A DNA stretch of 64,000 nucleotides from NCBI GenBank assembly GCA_002345545.1, contig DDVW01000051.1:30425-94424 (forward strand). Direction: 5' to 3'. A program made the translations under genes and the position numbers. Positions 37,649-50,085 of this stretch are shown piece by piece; position 1 is the first letter of the stretch, and every line of letters starts with the position of its first letter. Below the pieces are notes generated by a model, which saw only the letters and a program-made list of their open reading frames with translations, ran no database searches and was not told where the DNA came from. The stretch is from Stenotrophomonas sp. UBA2302. Its GTDB lineage: Bacteria; Pseudomonadota; Gammaproteobacteria; Xanthomonadales; Xanthomonadaceae.

Positions 37649-39372
37649 ACACTCCCACCTCCGGTGCGCCCCGAAACGGCGCACGCTGGCTGACGCAGGC
37701 CCTGGAAGCCGAAGGCGTGCAAACGCTGTTCGGCTACCCGGGCGGCACCATCATGCCGTTCTATGACGCATTGGTGGATTCCAGCCTCAAGCACATCCTG
37801 GTTCGCCACGAACAGGGCGCGGCGCTGGCCGCCAACGGCTACGCCCGCGCCAGCGGCAAGGTCGGCGTCTGCGTGGCCACCTCCGGCCCCGGTGCGTCCA
37901 ACCTGGTCACCGGTATCGCCGATGCGATGCTCGACTCGGTACCGATGGTGTGCCTGACCGGCCAGGTCGGTACCCCGCTGCTGGGGACCGATGCGTTCCA
38001 GGAACTGGATGTGTTCGGCATGACCATGCCGATCGTCAAGCACAGCTGGCTGGTGCGCAGTGTCGACGAGTTGCCGGAAGTGGTGGCCGAGGCCTTCCGC
38101 GTCGCCCGTGAAGGGCGGCCCGGACCGGTGCTGATCGACCTGCCCAAGGACGTGCAGCTGGCCGACGCCTCGCACTTGCCGGAGCATGTACCGGCGGTCG
38201 TGGAGCCGGTGCCGGCACCGGCCGAAGAGCGGCTGGCCGCAGCCGTCGAACTGATCGCCGCGGCCGAGAAGCCGGTGATCTACGGCGGCGGCGGCATCGG
38301 CTTGGCCGATGCGGTCGACACCTTCCGCGAGTTCGTCGAGGCCTCCGGCATCCCCACCGTGCTGACCCTGCGCGGCCTGGGCGCGCTGCCGGCCAACCAT
38401 CCGCAGTATCTGGGCATGCTGGGCATGCACGGCACCCGTGCCGCCAACATGGCGGTACAGGAGGCGGACCTGCTGATCGTGGTCGGCGCCCGCTTCGACG
38501 ACCGCGCCACCGGCAAGCTGGCCGAGTTCGCGCCGTTCGCCCGCGTCATCCATCTGGATGCCGACGCCTATGAGATCGCCAAGCTGCGCAGCGCCGATGT
38601 CGCCATTCCCGGCAACGTCAGGACCGGTCTGCAGGCGCTGGCCCGCATCCGCGGCAACTGCAACAGCTGGCGCGCCCGCTGCGCCGCCAACCGCGAGAAG
38701 TTCGGTGCCCGGTACGACGCGCCCGGCCAGGACATCTACGCCCCGGCACTGCTCAAGCGCCTGAGCGAAGTGGCTCCGCCGGATACCGTCATCGCCTGTG
38801 ATGTCGGCCAGCACCAGATGTGGGTGGCGCAGCACTGCCGCTTCAACCATCCACGCAACCACCTGACCTCCGGCGCGCTGGGCACGATGGGCTTCGGCCT
38901 GCCGGCGGCGATGGGCGCGCAGTTCGCCTGCCCGGACCGCACCGTGGTGCTGGTCTCCGGCGATGGCAGTTTCATGATGAACGTGCAGGAGCTGGTCACC
39001 ATCGCCCGCTGCCGCCTGCCGGTGAAGATCGTGCTGCTGGACAACAGCTCGCTGGGCATGGTCCGCCAGTGGCAGGAACTGTTCTTCGCCGAGCGCTACA
39101 GCGAGATCGACCTGTCCGACAACCCCGACTTCACCGCGCTGGCGCAGGTGTTCGGCATTCCCGCCACCCGCATCACCCAGCGTGCCGAAGTGGAGGATGC
39201 GCTGGCCGCGCTGCTGGACACCCCCGGACCGGCGCTGCTGCACGTGGCCATCGACGCCCGCGCCAACGTGTGGCCGCTGGTTCCGCCCAACAACGCCAAC
39301 AGCACCATGCTCGACAGCAACCCCGCCCACGCCAAGGCAACGCAGGAGAGTTCCAATGCAATACCGGCTTGA
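37645..39372 (+). CDS. ilvG: Acetolactate synthase large subunit (IlvG/IlvB type)
   Basis: This 575-aa ThDP- and FAD-dependent enzyme has the N-terminal PYR domain ([21 protein letters not shown], catalytic Glu in LVRHEQGAA). A central FAD domain and the C-terminal PP domain with the ThDP/Mg motif [10 protein letters not shown]...[10 protein letters not shown] complete it. ATG 37645 is used (AAGG 7 bases before); the frame upstream to 37531 does not add family residues. Its 3' end overlaps ilvM by 17 bases. Confidence 0.97.
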   Translation: MNTPTSGAPRNGARWLTQALEAEGVQTLFGYPGGTIMPFYDALVDSSLKHILVRHEQGAALAANGYARASGKVGVCVATSGPGASNLVTGIADAMLDSVPMVCLTGQVGTPLLGTDAFQELDVFGMTMPIVKHSWLVRSVDELPEVVAEAFRVAREGRPGPVLIDLPKDVQLADASHLPEHVPAVVEPVPAPAEERLAAAVELIAAAEKPVIYGGGGIGLADAVDTFREFVEASGIPTVLTLRGLGALPANHPQYLGMLGMHGTRAANMAVQEADLLIVVGARFDDRATGKLAEFAPFARVIHLDADAYEIAKLRSADVAIPGNVRTGLQALARIRGNCNSWRARCAANREKFGARYDAPGQDIYAPALLKRLSEVAPPDTVIACDVGQHQMWVAQHCRFNHPRNHLTSGALGTMGFGLPAAMGAQFACPDRTVVLVSGDGSFMMNVQELVTIARCRLPVKIVLLDNSSLGMVRQWQELFFAERYSEIDLSDNPDFTALAQVFGIPATRITQRAEVEDALAALLDTPGPALLHVAIDARANVWPLVPPNNANSTMLDSNPAHAKATQESSNAIPA

Positions 39373-39607
39373 CCTGGTGCTGAAGCCCGCCGAGGGCGCG
39401 CTGGTGCGCGTGATCGGCATGGTCGAACGCCGTGGCTTTTCACCCAGCAACATCGCCGGCAACCGCAACGCCGACGATGACGGCCGCTGGCACGTGCAGA
39501 TGCAGATCCAGGGCACGCGCCCGCCGGAGACCCTGTGCCACCAGCTGCGCAAGGTCTACGAGTGCGAATCGGTACAGGTCGTGCCGGTCGCAGGTGCCAG
39601 CGCATGA
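39356..39607 (+). CDS. ilvM: Acetolactate synthase small regulatory subunit
   Basis: This 83-aa ACT-domain protein ([28 protein letters not shown] then HVQMQIQG) controls the large subunit encoded before it, with which it overlaps by 17 bases. AGGAG at 39344-39348 precedes ATG 39356. The short length is typical of IlvM and much shorter than IlvH. Confidence 0.93.
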   Translation: MQYRLDLVLKPAEGALVRVIGMVERRGFSPSNIAGNRNADDDGRWHVQMQIQGTRPPETLCHQLRKVYECESVQVVPVAGASA

Positions 39608-39718
39608 ACAGCGATGTAAGTGGCGTACCGGCAGTACGCCGCCGCAAGCAACGGAGGCGTCTTCTTCAACGCCAATATCCGGCAGGAAATCCGCTTGCAT
39701 CCGGTGACGGCCACGTAC

Positions 39719-40815
39719 ATGCCTGATCGTGGCCGCCCCGACGCCGTTGCAAACCCTGCTGACACCCTGAGCGTCAGCGTCGCCGACGTATTGGCCGCCC
39801 AGGCTCGCCTGCGTCGTTTCCTGCCACCCACCCCGCTGCATTACGCCGAACGCTTCGGCACCTGGTTGAAGCTGGAGAACCTGCAGCGCACCGGCTCCTA
39901 CAAGGTCCGCGGCGCGCTCAATGCGATGCTGGCGGCACTGGAGCGTGGCGACGAACGCCCGGTGATTTGCGCCTCGGCCGGCAACCACGCCCAGGGGGTG
40001 GCCTGGGCCTCGCACCGGCTGGGCGTGCAGGCCATTACCGTGATGCCGCACGGCGCACCGGCCACCAAGATCGCCGGCGTGCAGCACTGGGGCGCCACCG
40101 TGCGCCAGCATGGCAACAGCTACGACGAGGCCTACGCCTTCGCCCGCGAGCTGGCCGGACAGAACGGCTACCGTTTCCTGTCCGCCTTCGATGATCCGGA
40201 CGTGATCGCCGGCCAGGGCACGCTGGGCATCGAGCTGGCGCCGCATGCGCCGGACGTGGTGATCGTGCCGATCGGCGGTGGCGGGCTGGCCTCCGGCGTG
40301 GCACTGGCGCTGAAGTCGCAGGGCGTGCGCATCATCGGTGCCCAGGTCGAAGGCGTGGATTCGATGGCGCGGGCGATCCGCGGTGATGTACGCGAGATCG
40401 ATCCGGTGCCGACCCTGGCCGATGGCGTCAAGGTCAAGATTCCCGGCTTCATCACCCGCCGGTTGTGCGCCAGCCTGCTCGATGATGTGGTCATCGTGCG
40501 CGAGGCCGAACTGCGTGAAACGCTGGTGCGGCTGGCGCTGGAAGAACACCTGATCGCCGAAGGCGCCGGCGCGCTGGCGCTGGCCGCCGGCCGCCGCGTG
40601 GCCGGCAAGCGCAAATGCGCGGTGGTGTCCGGCGGCAACATCGATGCCACCGTACTGTCCACGCTGCTGTCGGAAGTACGTCCCCGGCCGCCACGCAAAC
40701 CCCGGCAGCGCAATGCCGAACGACTTAGAAACCGCGCCGTCCCGGCGGCACAACGCACCAGCAAAGCCGAACTTTCCCAAATTCCCGTTACCGCCGCTGT
40801 CGAGGAGACCCTCTG

Positions 40816-40819
<4 letters not shown>
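39719..40819 (+). CDS. ilvA: Threonine dehydratase without ACT regulatory domain
   Basis: This 366-aa PLP enzyme makes 2-oxobutyrate for isoleucine. It has the PLP-Lys motif [25 protein letters not shown], and the PLP phosphate loop IGGGGLASG. The catalytic domain ends near residue 325 ([18 protein letters not shown]). After that only a ~40-residue basic tail follows, so the C-terminal ACT-like regulatory domain of classical IlvA (~510 aa) is missing, as in catabolic TdcB. Start choice: ATG 39719 has a weak site. TTG 39695 has AGGA 7 bases upstream and would add 8 residues. Confidence 0.88.
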
Positions 40820-42372
<1,553 letters not shown>

Positions 42373-42408
42373 GCGCGACGGCCCCATCGGCAACGGAATC
42401 CGCAAGCA

Positions 42409-43827
42409 ATGAGCTCCGCACCCAGAACCCTGTATGACAAGCTGTGGGACGCGCACGTCGTCGTCCCCGAAAGCGACAGCGCGCCGGCCGTGCTGTATAT
42501 CGACCTGCACCTGATCCACGAAGTGACCTCACCGCAAGCCTTCACCGAGCTGCGCACGCGTGGCCTGAGGCCACGCCGCCCGGACCGCACCAAGGCGACG
42601 ATGGACCACTCCACGCCGACCCTGCCGGCCGATGCGGACGGCAAGCTGCCCTACGCGAGCAAGGCCTCGGAGGCGCAGGTGGAGATGCTGGCGCGCAACT
42701 GCGCCGAGTACGGCATCGAACTGTTCGACATGGCATCCAGCAGCCGCGGCATCGTCCATGTCATCGCACCCGAGCAGGGCTTCACCCAGCCCGGCATGAC
42801 CATCGTCTGCGGCGACAGCCACACCTCCACCCACGGTGCGTTCGGCGCGCTGGCCTTCGGCATCGGTACCAGCGAAGTCGGCCACGTGCTGGCCACGCAG
42901 TGCCTGCTGCAGCGCAAGGCCAGGACCATGGCGATCACCGTCGACGGTGAACTGGCGCCGGGCGTCGGCGCCAAGGACGTGGTCCTGCACATCATCGGCG
43001 TGATCGGCGTCAACGGTGGCACCGGCCACGTGCTGGAATTCCGTGGCTCGGCGATCCGCGCGATGGACATGGAACAGCGCATGACCCTGTGCAACATGTC
43101 CATCGAAGCCGGCGCCCGCGCCGGCATGGTGGCACCGGACCAGGTCACCTTCGACTGGGTCGCCAGGACCCCGCGCGGTCCCAAGGGCACCGACTTCGAC
43201 ACCGCCGTGGCCTACTGGAAGACCTTGAACACGGACGACGGCGCACGCTTCGATGTCGAAGTGCAGATCGATGCCGCCGACATCCGCCCGACCCTGACCT
43301 GGGGCACGCACCCGGGTACGGCGATCGCGGTGGATGCCCCGATCCCGGCCGCCAGCGATGCCGCTGCGCAGAAGGGCCTGGACTACATGCAGCTGGAAGC
43401 CGGCCACGCGCTGGCCGGCACGCCGGTGGACGTGGTGTTCGTCGGTTCCTGCACCAACGGCCGCCTGAGCGACATGCGCGACGTGGCGCAGGTGCTGCGC
43501 GGCCGCCGCATCGCCGAGGGCGTGCGCATGCTGGTGGTGCCGGGTTCGGAGATCGTCAAGCGCGATGCCGAGGCCGAAGGCATCCACGAAATCGTGCGTG
43601 CCGCCGGCGCCGAATGGCGCGAGCCGGGCTGCTCGATGTGTATCGCGATGAATGGCGATCTGGTCGCCCCGGGGCAGTTGGCGGTGAGCACCAGCAACCG
43701 CAATTTCGAAGGCCGCCAGGGCCCGGGCTCGCGCACCCTGCTGGCCTCGCCGCTGAGCGCGGCCTGGGCCGCAGTCAACGGCAAGGTCGCCGATCCGCGT
43801 GAACTGTTCGCCAAGGAGGTGGCCTGA
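42409..43827 (+). CDS. leuC: 3-isopropylmalate dehydratase large subunit
   Basis: This 472-aa aconitase-like protein has the Fe-S cluster ligands in GSCTNGR and [11 protein letters not shown], plus [31 protein letters not shown]. With LeuD it isomerises isopropylmalate. It lies 36 bases after leuA, and its stop codon shares one base with the leuD ATG (TGATG). Confidence 0.97.
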   Translation: MSSAPRTLYDKLWDAHVVVPESDSAPAVLYIDLHLIHEVTSPQAFTELRTRGLRPRRPDRTKATMDHSTPTLPADADGKLPYASKASEAQVEMLARNCAEYGIELFDMASSSRGIVHVIAPEQGFTQPGMTIVCGDSHTSTHGAFGALAFGIGTSEVGHVLATQCLLQRKARTMAITVDGELAPGVGAKDVVLHIIGVIGVNGGTGHVLEFRGSAIRAMDMEQRMTLCNMSIEAGARAGMVAPDQVTFDWVARTPRGPKGTDFDTAVAYWKTLNTDDGARFDVEVQIDAADIRPTLTWGTHPGTAIAVDAPIPAASDAAAQKGLDYMQLEAGHALAGTPVDVVFVGSCTNGRLSDMRDVAQVLRGRRIAEGVRMLVVPGSEIVKRDAEAEGIHEIVRAAGAEWREPGCSMCIAMNGDLVAPGQLAVSTSNRNFEGRQGPGSRTLLASPLSAAWAAVNGKVADPRELFAKEVA

Positions 43828-44405
43828 TGGCCGGTTTCCGTAGCCTGACCTCGGCCAGCGTGGTGCTGCGCCAGACCAATATCGACACCGACCAGATCAT
43901 CCCGGCGCGGTTCCTTTCCACCACCGAACGTGCCGGCCTGGGCAAGAACGCGTTCAACGACTGGCGCTGGCAGGCCGATGGTTCGCCGAACCCGGACTTC
44001 GCCTTCAACCAGCCGCAGAACGCAGGCCGCTCGATCCTGCTGGCGGGCCGCAATTTCGGCTGCGGCTCCTCGCGCGAACATGCGCCGTGGGCGCTGACCG
44101 ACCTGGGTCTGCGCGCGATCGTCAGCAGCGAGATCGCCGACATCTTCCGTGGCAATTCGCTGAAGAACGGGCTGCTGCCGATCGTGCTGGACGAAGCCGA
44201 CGTACAGGCGCTGATGCAGGACCCGGATGAGGAGTTGACCATCGATGTGGCCGCGCGCGAGTTGCGCACCGCGTCGGGCACGGTGTATTCCTTCCCGCTG
44301 GACGGCTTCTCGCAGACCTGTCTGCTGGAAGGCGTGGACCAGCTGGGCTGGCTGCTGGGCCGCACCGACGCCATCACCGGATACGAACGCCAGCGCAACT
44401 GCTGA
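43827..44405 (+). CDS. leuD: 3-isopropylmalate dehydratase small subunit
   Basis: This 192-aa swivel-domain partner of LeuC has the family motifs NIDTDQIIPARFL, NFGCGSSREHAPWAL and FRGNSLKNGLLPI. It is translationally coupled to leuC by a one-base overlap. Confidence 0.97.
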   Translation: MAGFRSLTSASVVLRQTNIDTDQIIPARFLSTTERAGLGKNAFNDWRWQADGSPNPDFAFNQPQNAGRSILLAGRNFGCGSSREHAPWALTDLGLRAIVSSEIADIFRGNSLKNGLLPIVLDEADVQALMQDPDEELTIDVAARELRTASGTVYSFPLDGFSQTCLLEGVDQLGWLLGRTDAITGYERQRNC

Positions 44406-44450
44406 CCCGCTCCGCTCCCGCGGAAACCAAGAAGACACGGAAACACCTGC

Positions 44451-45548
44451 ATGCAAGCCAATATCGTCGTACTGCCGGGTGACGGCATCGGCCCTGAAAT
44501 CACCGCCACCGCCGTCGAGGTGCTCAAGGCCGTGGCCACGCGTTTCGGCCACAGCTTCCATTTCAGCGAACACGACATTGGCGGCATCGCCATCGACAAG
44601 CACGGCGAGCCGCTGCCGGCGGCCACGCTGGAGGCCTGCAGCAAGGCCGACGCGGTATTGCTGGGCGCGGTCGGCGGCCCGAAGTGGTCCGACCCCAACG
44701 CCAAGGTGCGCCCGGAACAGGGCCTGCTGGCGATCCGCAAGGCGCTGGGGCTGTTCGCCAACCTGCGCCCGGTACGCACCCACGAGGCGGCGCTGCATGC
44801 TTCGCCGATCAAGGCCGAGCTGCTCAAGGACGTGGACTTCGTGGTGGTGCGCGAGCTGACCGGCGGCATCTACTTCGGCGACAAGACCCGTGACGCCGAC
44901 AGCGCCAGCGACCTGTGCCGCTACACCGTGATGGAGATCGAGCGCGTGCTGCGCAGCGCCTTCCGCCTAGCCCGGCAGCGCTGCGGCAAGCTGACCTCGG
45001 TGGACAAGGCCAACGTGCTGGAAACCTCACGGCTGTGGCGCGACACCGCCGCGCGTATCGGCCGCGAGGAATTCCCGGATGTGGAGCTGGAACACCAGCT
45101 GGTCGACTCGATGGCCATGCACCTGCTCGCCAAGCCGCGCGCCTACGACGTGATCGTCACCGAGAACATGTTCGGCGACATCCTCACCGACGAGGCTTCG
45201 ATGCTGGCCGGTTCGCTCGGCCTGCTGCCGTCGGCCTCGCTGGGCGAGGAAGGCAGGGTCGGCCCTGATGGATCGGCAGCGCCGATCCGTCGAATCGGCG
45301 TGTACGAGCCGATCCACGGCTCGGCACCGGACATCGCCGGCAGGGGCATCGCCAACCCCTACGCCACCATCCTCAGCGCGGCGATGCTGCTGCGCCACTC
45401 GCTGGGACTGGAGGCCGAGGCCGCTGCCGTCGAACAGGCGGTGGCGGCAGCGCTGGATGGCGGCCACTTCACCGCCGACCTGGCCGCGCAGGGACAGGCG
45501 CTCTCCACCCAACAGGCGGCGCAAGCGGTGCTTGCACAACTGGATTGA
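44451..45548 (+). CDS. leuB: 3-isopropylmalate dehydrogenase
   Basis: This 365-aa NAD-dependent beta-decarboxylating dehydrogenase has [10 protein letters not shown] at the N-terminus, [18 protein letters not shown], the active-site Lys/Asp region [30 protein letters not shown], and [25 protein letters not shown]. It is the last gene of the operon and is followed directly by a terminator. Confidence 0.97.
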   Translation: MQANIVVLPGDGIGPEITATAVEVLKAVATRFGHSFHFSEHDIGGIAIDKHGEPLPAATLEACSKADAVLLGAVGGPKWSDPNAKVRPEQGLLAIRKALGLFANLRPVRTHEAALHASPIKAELLKDVDFVVVRELTGGIYFGDKTRDADSASDLCRYTVMEIERVLRSAFRLARQRCGKLTSVDKANVLETSRLWRDTAARIGREEFPDVELEHQLVDSMAMHLLAKPRAYDVIVTENMFGDILTDEASMLAGSLGLLPSASLGEEGRVGPDGSAAPIRRIGVYEPIHGSAPDIAGRGIANPYATILSAAMLLRHSLGLEAEAAAVEQAVAAALDGGHFTADLAAQGQALSTQQAAQAVLAQLD

Positions 45549-45555
45549 TGTACCC

Positions 45556-45582
45556 GACGCGGCCCTTGGCCGCGTCTTTGTT
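45556..45582 (+). terminator. Intrinsic terminator of the ilv-leu operon
   Basis: GACGCGGCC (45556-45564) pairs perfectly with GGCCGCGTC (45568-45576) across a CTT loop, followed by TTTGTTT. It lies 7 bases after the leuB stop. Confidence 0.92.
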
Positions 45583-45658
45583 TGCGGGCCGTTCCCGCTG
45601 TGGATACCACGTACCTCCCCCATTGGACCTGTTCTTTCAGGCCCGCATCCCGAAAGGA

Positions 45659-47008
<1,350 letters not shown>

Positions 47009-47023
47009 GCACGCGGGCCACGC

Positions 47024-47047
47024 CCTGTCCTGCCGGTTCAGGACAGG
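47024..47047. terminator. Hairpin between convergent gdhA and GGDEF genes
   Basis: CCTGTCCTG (47024-47032) and CAGGACAGG (47039-47047) form a perfect 9-bp stem with a 6-base loop, overlapping the stop codon of the GGDEF gene. There is no T-run on either side, so it may end transcripts only weakly or with help from Rho. Confidence 0.45.
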
Positions 47048-49989
47048 ACGCGGTTGCGGCCTTCGTCCTTGGCACGGTACAGCTGGCGATCAGCCGCCAC
47101 CAGCAGCGCCTGCACCGTCTCCTGTCCCGGCTTGCGCTCCGCTGCCCCGATGCTGACGGTGACCGTGGTGCCGACAGCGACATCCTGCAATCGCAGCCGC
47201 TCCACCCGCGCGCACAGTGACTGCAACAGGGGCACGGCCTCGGCCAGCCCCATGCCGTGCAGCACGATCAGGAATTCCTCGCCGCCATGGCGGGAAATGA
47301 ACTGGCTGCTGCCCAGCTGCAGTTGCAGCAGGCTGGCCACATCGCGCAACACCCGGTCGCCGGCAGCGTGGCCGTGGACATCGTTGATGTGCTTGAAGTG
47401 GTCGATATCCACCAGCGCCACGGTCAGCGGCGCATCGCTGGCCTCGCCCAGCAGGTACTGCAGGTGCGCATCGGCCGCACGCCGGTTGGGCAGTCCGGTC
47501 AGCGCATCGTGGGTGGCCTGGTGGGCAAGCTGGTCCAGCAGCCGGTCACGTTCGGAAGCGGCCTGCTCAAGCGCCCGGTTCTTCTCGCTCAGCTCGCGGG
47601 TGTGGCTGGCGATCTCCCGGGCCAGCTGCCGCTGCCGGCGCCGGTAAGCGGCCGTACGCCAGCGGATGAACAGCACCAGCAGGCCGGCTGCGGCCAACAG
47701 CAGCAACGCCCGCATCCAGAGCCGCTGCCAGTAGGGCATCGCCACCTCCAGCGACAGCGTGGCCTCGCCGATGCGCCGGCTGTCGGTCCAGTCCAGCGGC
47801 AAGGGCATCGACTGGATGCGCAACCGGTAGCGGCCCGGCGGCAGGCCGGTATAGACCAGCTCGGTGCGGCTGCCAGCCTCCACCCAGTCGGTATCGAACC
47901 CTTCCAGGCGATAGCGGTAGCGCAGCTTGTCCGGCGCCCGGAATCCGAGCCCGCTGTAGCTGACCGCGATGCGTTCCACGTCGCGGGGCAGCAGGTAATG
48001 GCTGCGCAGCGGCTGCTGTGCGCCATCGATGCCGACACTTTCAATGGCCATCGGCGCGGTCTGGTCACGCCGATGGTCGACCCGCCGCGGATCGATCAGC
48101 GCCAGGCCGGCGGACGTGGCGAACAGCAACTGCCCGTCGGCAGTCCTCCAGCCAGCCGGTGAAGAGGCGCCATTGGCCTGGGAACTGGGCATACCGTCGC
48201 TGTGGTCGAGCACATGAACCGCCAGCCTGGGGCGCGCGCCCGCGGCCACCGCGATCAGGTCGTGCCGGTCCAGCCGGAACACCCCCTGGTTGCTGGACAG
48301 CCAGAGGTGATTGGCGCCGTCATCGAGGATGCGGAATACCCGGTCGCGCGGCAATCCGCTGGTGTGATCGAACACCTGCAGCGACAACCCGCGGCGGCGC
48401 AACAGACCGCGGTCGGTGGCGATCCACAGATCACCATTGCCATCGCCGAGAAAATCGAAAACATAGCGCGCCGGGAAATCCCGCCCGGGGCCGGGCCATG
48501 CCTCCACGCGCCCGGCCGCGTCCAGCGACGCCATGCCGTTGCCGGTACCGATCCACAACATGCCGGCCTGATCGCGGTACAACGCATGGACCAGCGCTGC
48601 CGGCAATCCCTGCTCGACTCCGTAATGCTGCAGGTTGCCGCCCTGGTGACGGTAGAGGCCATCACTGCTGCCGATCCACAAGGTGCCGTCCTCCTCGGCC
48701 AGCAGGGCCCGCACCAGCGGCTGCACCGCTCCCGGCAAGCGCACCTGACCCAGCACCCGACCCTCGCCGTCCAGCTCGAAAACCCCGCGGTCGTAAGTCC
48801 CCGCCCATAGCTTTCCGGCCTGCTGCGCCAAAGCGAGCACCGAGGCCTGGCGTGGCGCTCCCGGCTCCAGCGGCACCATCGACAACACGCCGTCACGTTG
48901 GCGGTCCAGGCCTGCGGAGTGGCCGATCCAGATCGTGCCATCGGGCGTCTGCATCACCGTGCGGACATAGTCCGACCCCAGCCCATCGGCGACCGTCAGT
49001 CCACTGGCCGCCCCCTCGTCGATGCGGAACAGGCCATCGGTGCTGCCCGACCACACCAGTCCCTCCCGGTCGATCAACAAGGCCTGGCTGACATGGCCAG
49101 GCACCGGCAGTTGCTCGACGACCCCGTCCACATACCGTTCAAGCCGTCCGGACGACAGGGACATCCACAGCGCGCCGGTAGCATCAAGGCGGACCGCATC
49201 CACGCGCTCGCCGACCTTCAGCTGCTCGATCCGGCCATCCACATGCAGCCAGCGGATGCCGTCATCGGCAGCGACGATCCAGCCCCCACTTCCATCGTCG
49301 ATGAGATCACGCACCACCCAGCGGGAGGACGCCTTCCACGGCTGCAGCTTTCCCCGCAGCGCGCGATGGATACCGGCCTCGCTGGCGATCAGAACCCCAC
49401 CTTGCGGATCGGCGCGCAGCGCGGTCACTTGCGCCGGCGGCAACCCCAGCCGGCTGCCGGCATCTTCCAGCTCACCGCCGGGCAACAGCCGGTACAGATG
49501 GCCGGGGGTGGCGATCCACAGCACGCCTTCGTCATCCGGCAGCAGCGCCACCACGGAGAGGCTGCGCGCGTCCGCCCCGCCCAGCGGCTGCCACTGGCCC
49601 TTGTGATAGCGGTACACGCCATTGCTGGAGGTGCCGAACAGCATCGCGCCATCGGCTTCGGCCACGATGCTCAGGATTCCCGACAGCTCCACACCCGGGG
49701 TGTTCTGGCGATCGAACACGGTGAAATGGCGACCGTTGAAACGCACCACACCTTCCCAGGTACCGATCCACAGGAAGCCATCACTGCCCTGCGCCAACGA
49801 CTGCACCAGGTTGTGCGGCAGCCCTTCCTCCATGCCCCAGCCGACCACGGTATGCCGCCCGCCGGCCTGCACCGTCACGGGCATCAGCGCCGCAAGCAGC
49901 AGCATCAACGCGACCAGCGCCCCGCCGCGTGCCCACCGGGCGCGGAAGCAACGGTTACACGGGAAAATCGGCAGCACGTTCGCATCCAC
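47038..49989 (-). CDS. Diguanylate cyclase with periplasmic two-component-regulator propeller
   Basis: This 983-aa protein has an N-terminal signal/anchor (~22-42), then ~12-14 Reg_prop propeller repeats (recurrent LWIGT, WIGSSDGL, GVFRL). A Y_Y_Y domain lies at ~640-745 (YSGLGFRAPDKLRYRYRLEGFD), with a TM helix at ~755-775, a coiled coil, and a GGDEF domain (~825-983) with active GGEEF. The RxxD inhibitory site is missing (GSSQ precedes). Start is GTG 49989 with GGGGA upstream. It probably turns a periplasmic signal into c-di-GMP. Confidence 0.92.
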   Translation of the reverse strand: MDANVLPIFPCNRCFRARWARGGALVALMLLLAALMPVTVQAGGRHTVVGWGMEEGLPHNLVQSLAQGSDGFLWIGTWEGVVRFNGRHFTVFDRQNTPGVELSGILSIVAEADGAMLFGTSSNGVYRYHKGQWQPLGGADARSLSVVALLPDDEGVLWIATPGHLYRLLPGGELEDAGSRLGLPPAQVTALRADPQGGVLIASEAGIHRALRGKLQPWKASSRWVVRDLIDDGSGGWIVAADDGIRWLHVDGRIEQLKVGERVDAVRLDATGALWMSLSSGRLERYVDGVVEQLPVPGHVSQALLIDREGLVWSGSTDGLFRIDEGAASGLTVADGLGSDYVRTVMQTPDGTIWIGHSAGLDRQRDGVLSMVPLEPGAPRQASVLALAQQAGKLWAGTYDRGVFELDGEGRVLGQVRLPGAVQPLVRALLAEEDGTLWIGSSDGLYRHQGGNLQHYGVEQGLPAALVHALYRDQAGMLWIGTGNGMASLDAAGRVEAWPGPGRDFPARYVFDFLGDGNGDLWIATDRGLLRRRGLSLQVFDHTSGLPRDRVFRILDDGANHLWLSSNQGVFRLDRHDLIAVAAGARPRLAVHVLDHSDGMPSSQANGASSPAGWRTADGQLLFATSAGLALIDPRRVDHRRDQTAPMAIESVGIDGAQQPLRSHYLLPRDVERIAVSYSGLGFRAPDKLRYRYRLEGFDTDWVEAGSRTELVYTGLPPGRYRLRIQSMPLPLDWTDSRRIGEATLSLEVAMPYWQRLWMRALLLLAAAGLLVLFIRWRTAAYRRRQRQLAREIASHTRELSEKNRALEQAASERDRLLDQLAHQATHDALTGLPNRRAADAHLQYLLGEASDAPLTVALVDIDHFKHINDVHGHAAGDRVLRDVASLLQLQLGSSQFISRHGGEEFLIVLHGMGLAEAVPLLQSLCARVERLRLQDVAVGTTVTVSIGAAERKPGQETVQALLVAADRQLYRAKDEGRNRVLS

Positions 49990-50085
49990 TCACAACGGTC
50001 CCCCCGCCTGTGCGCCAATTTACCATCGCCCGGGGCGGCCGCCCCGCATGGGGGCGGCACCCGTCGGCAGCCACCGGGATGGGTG

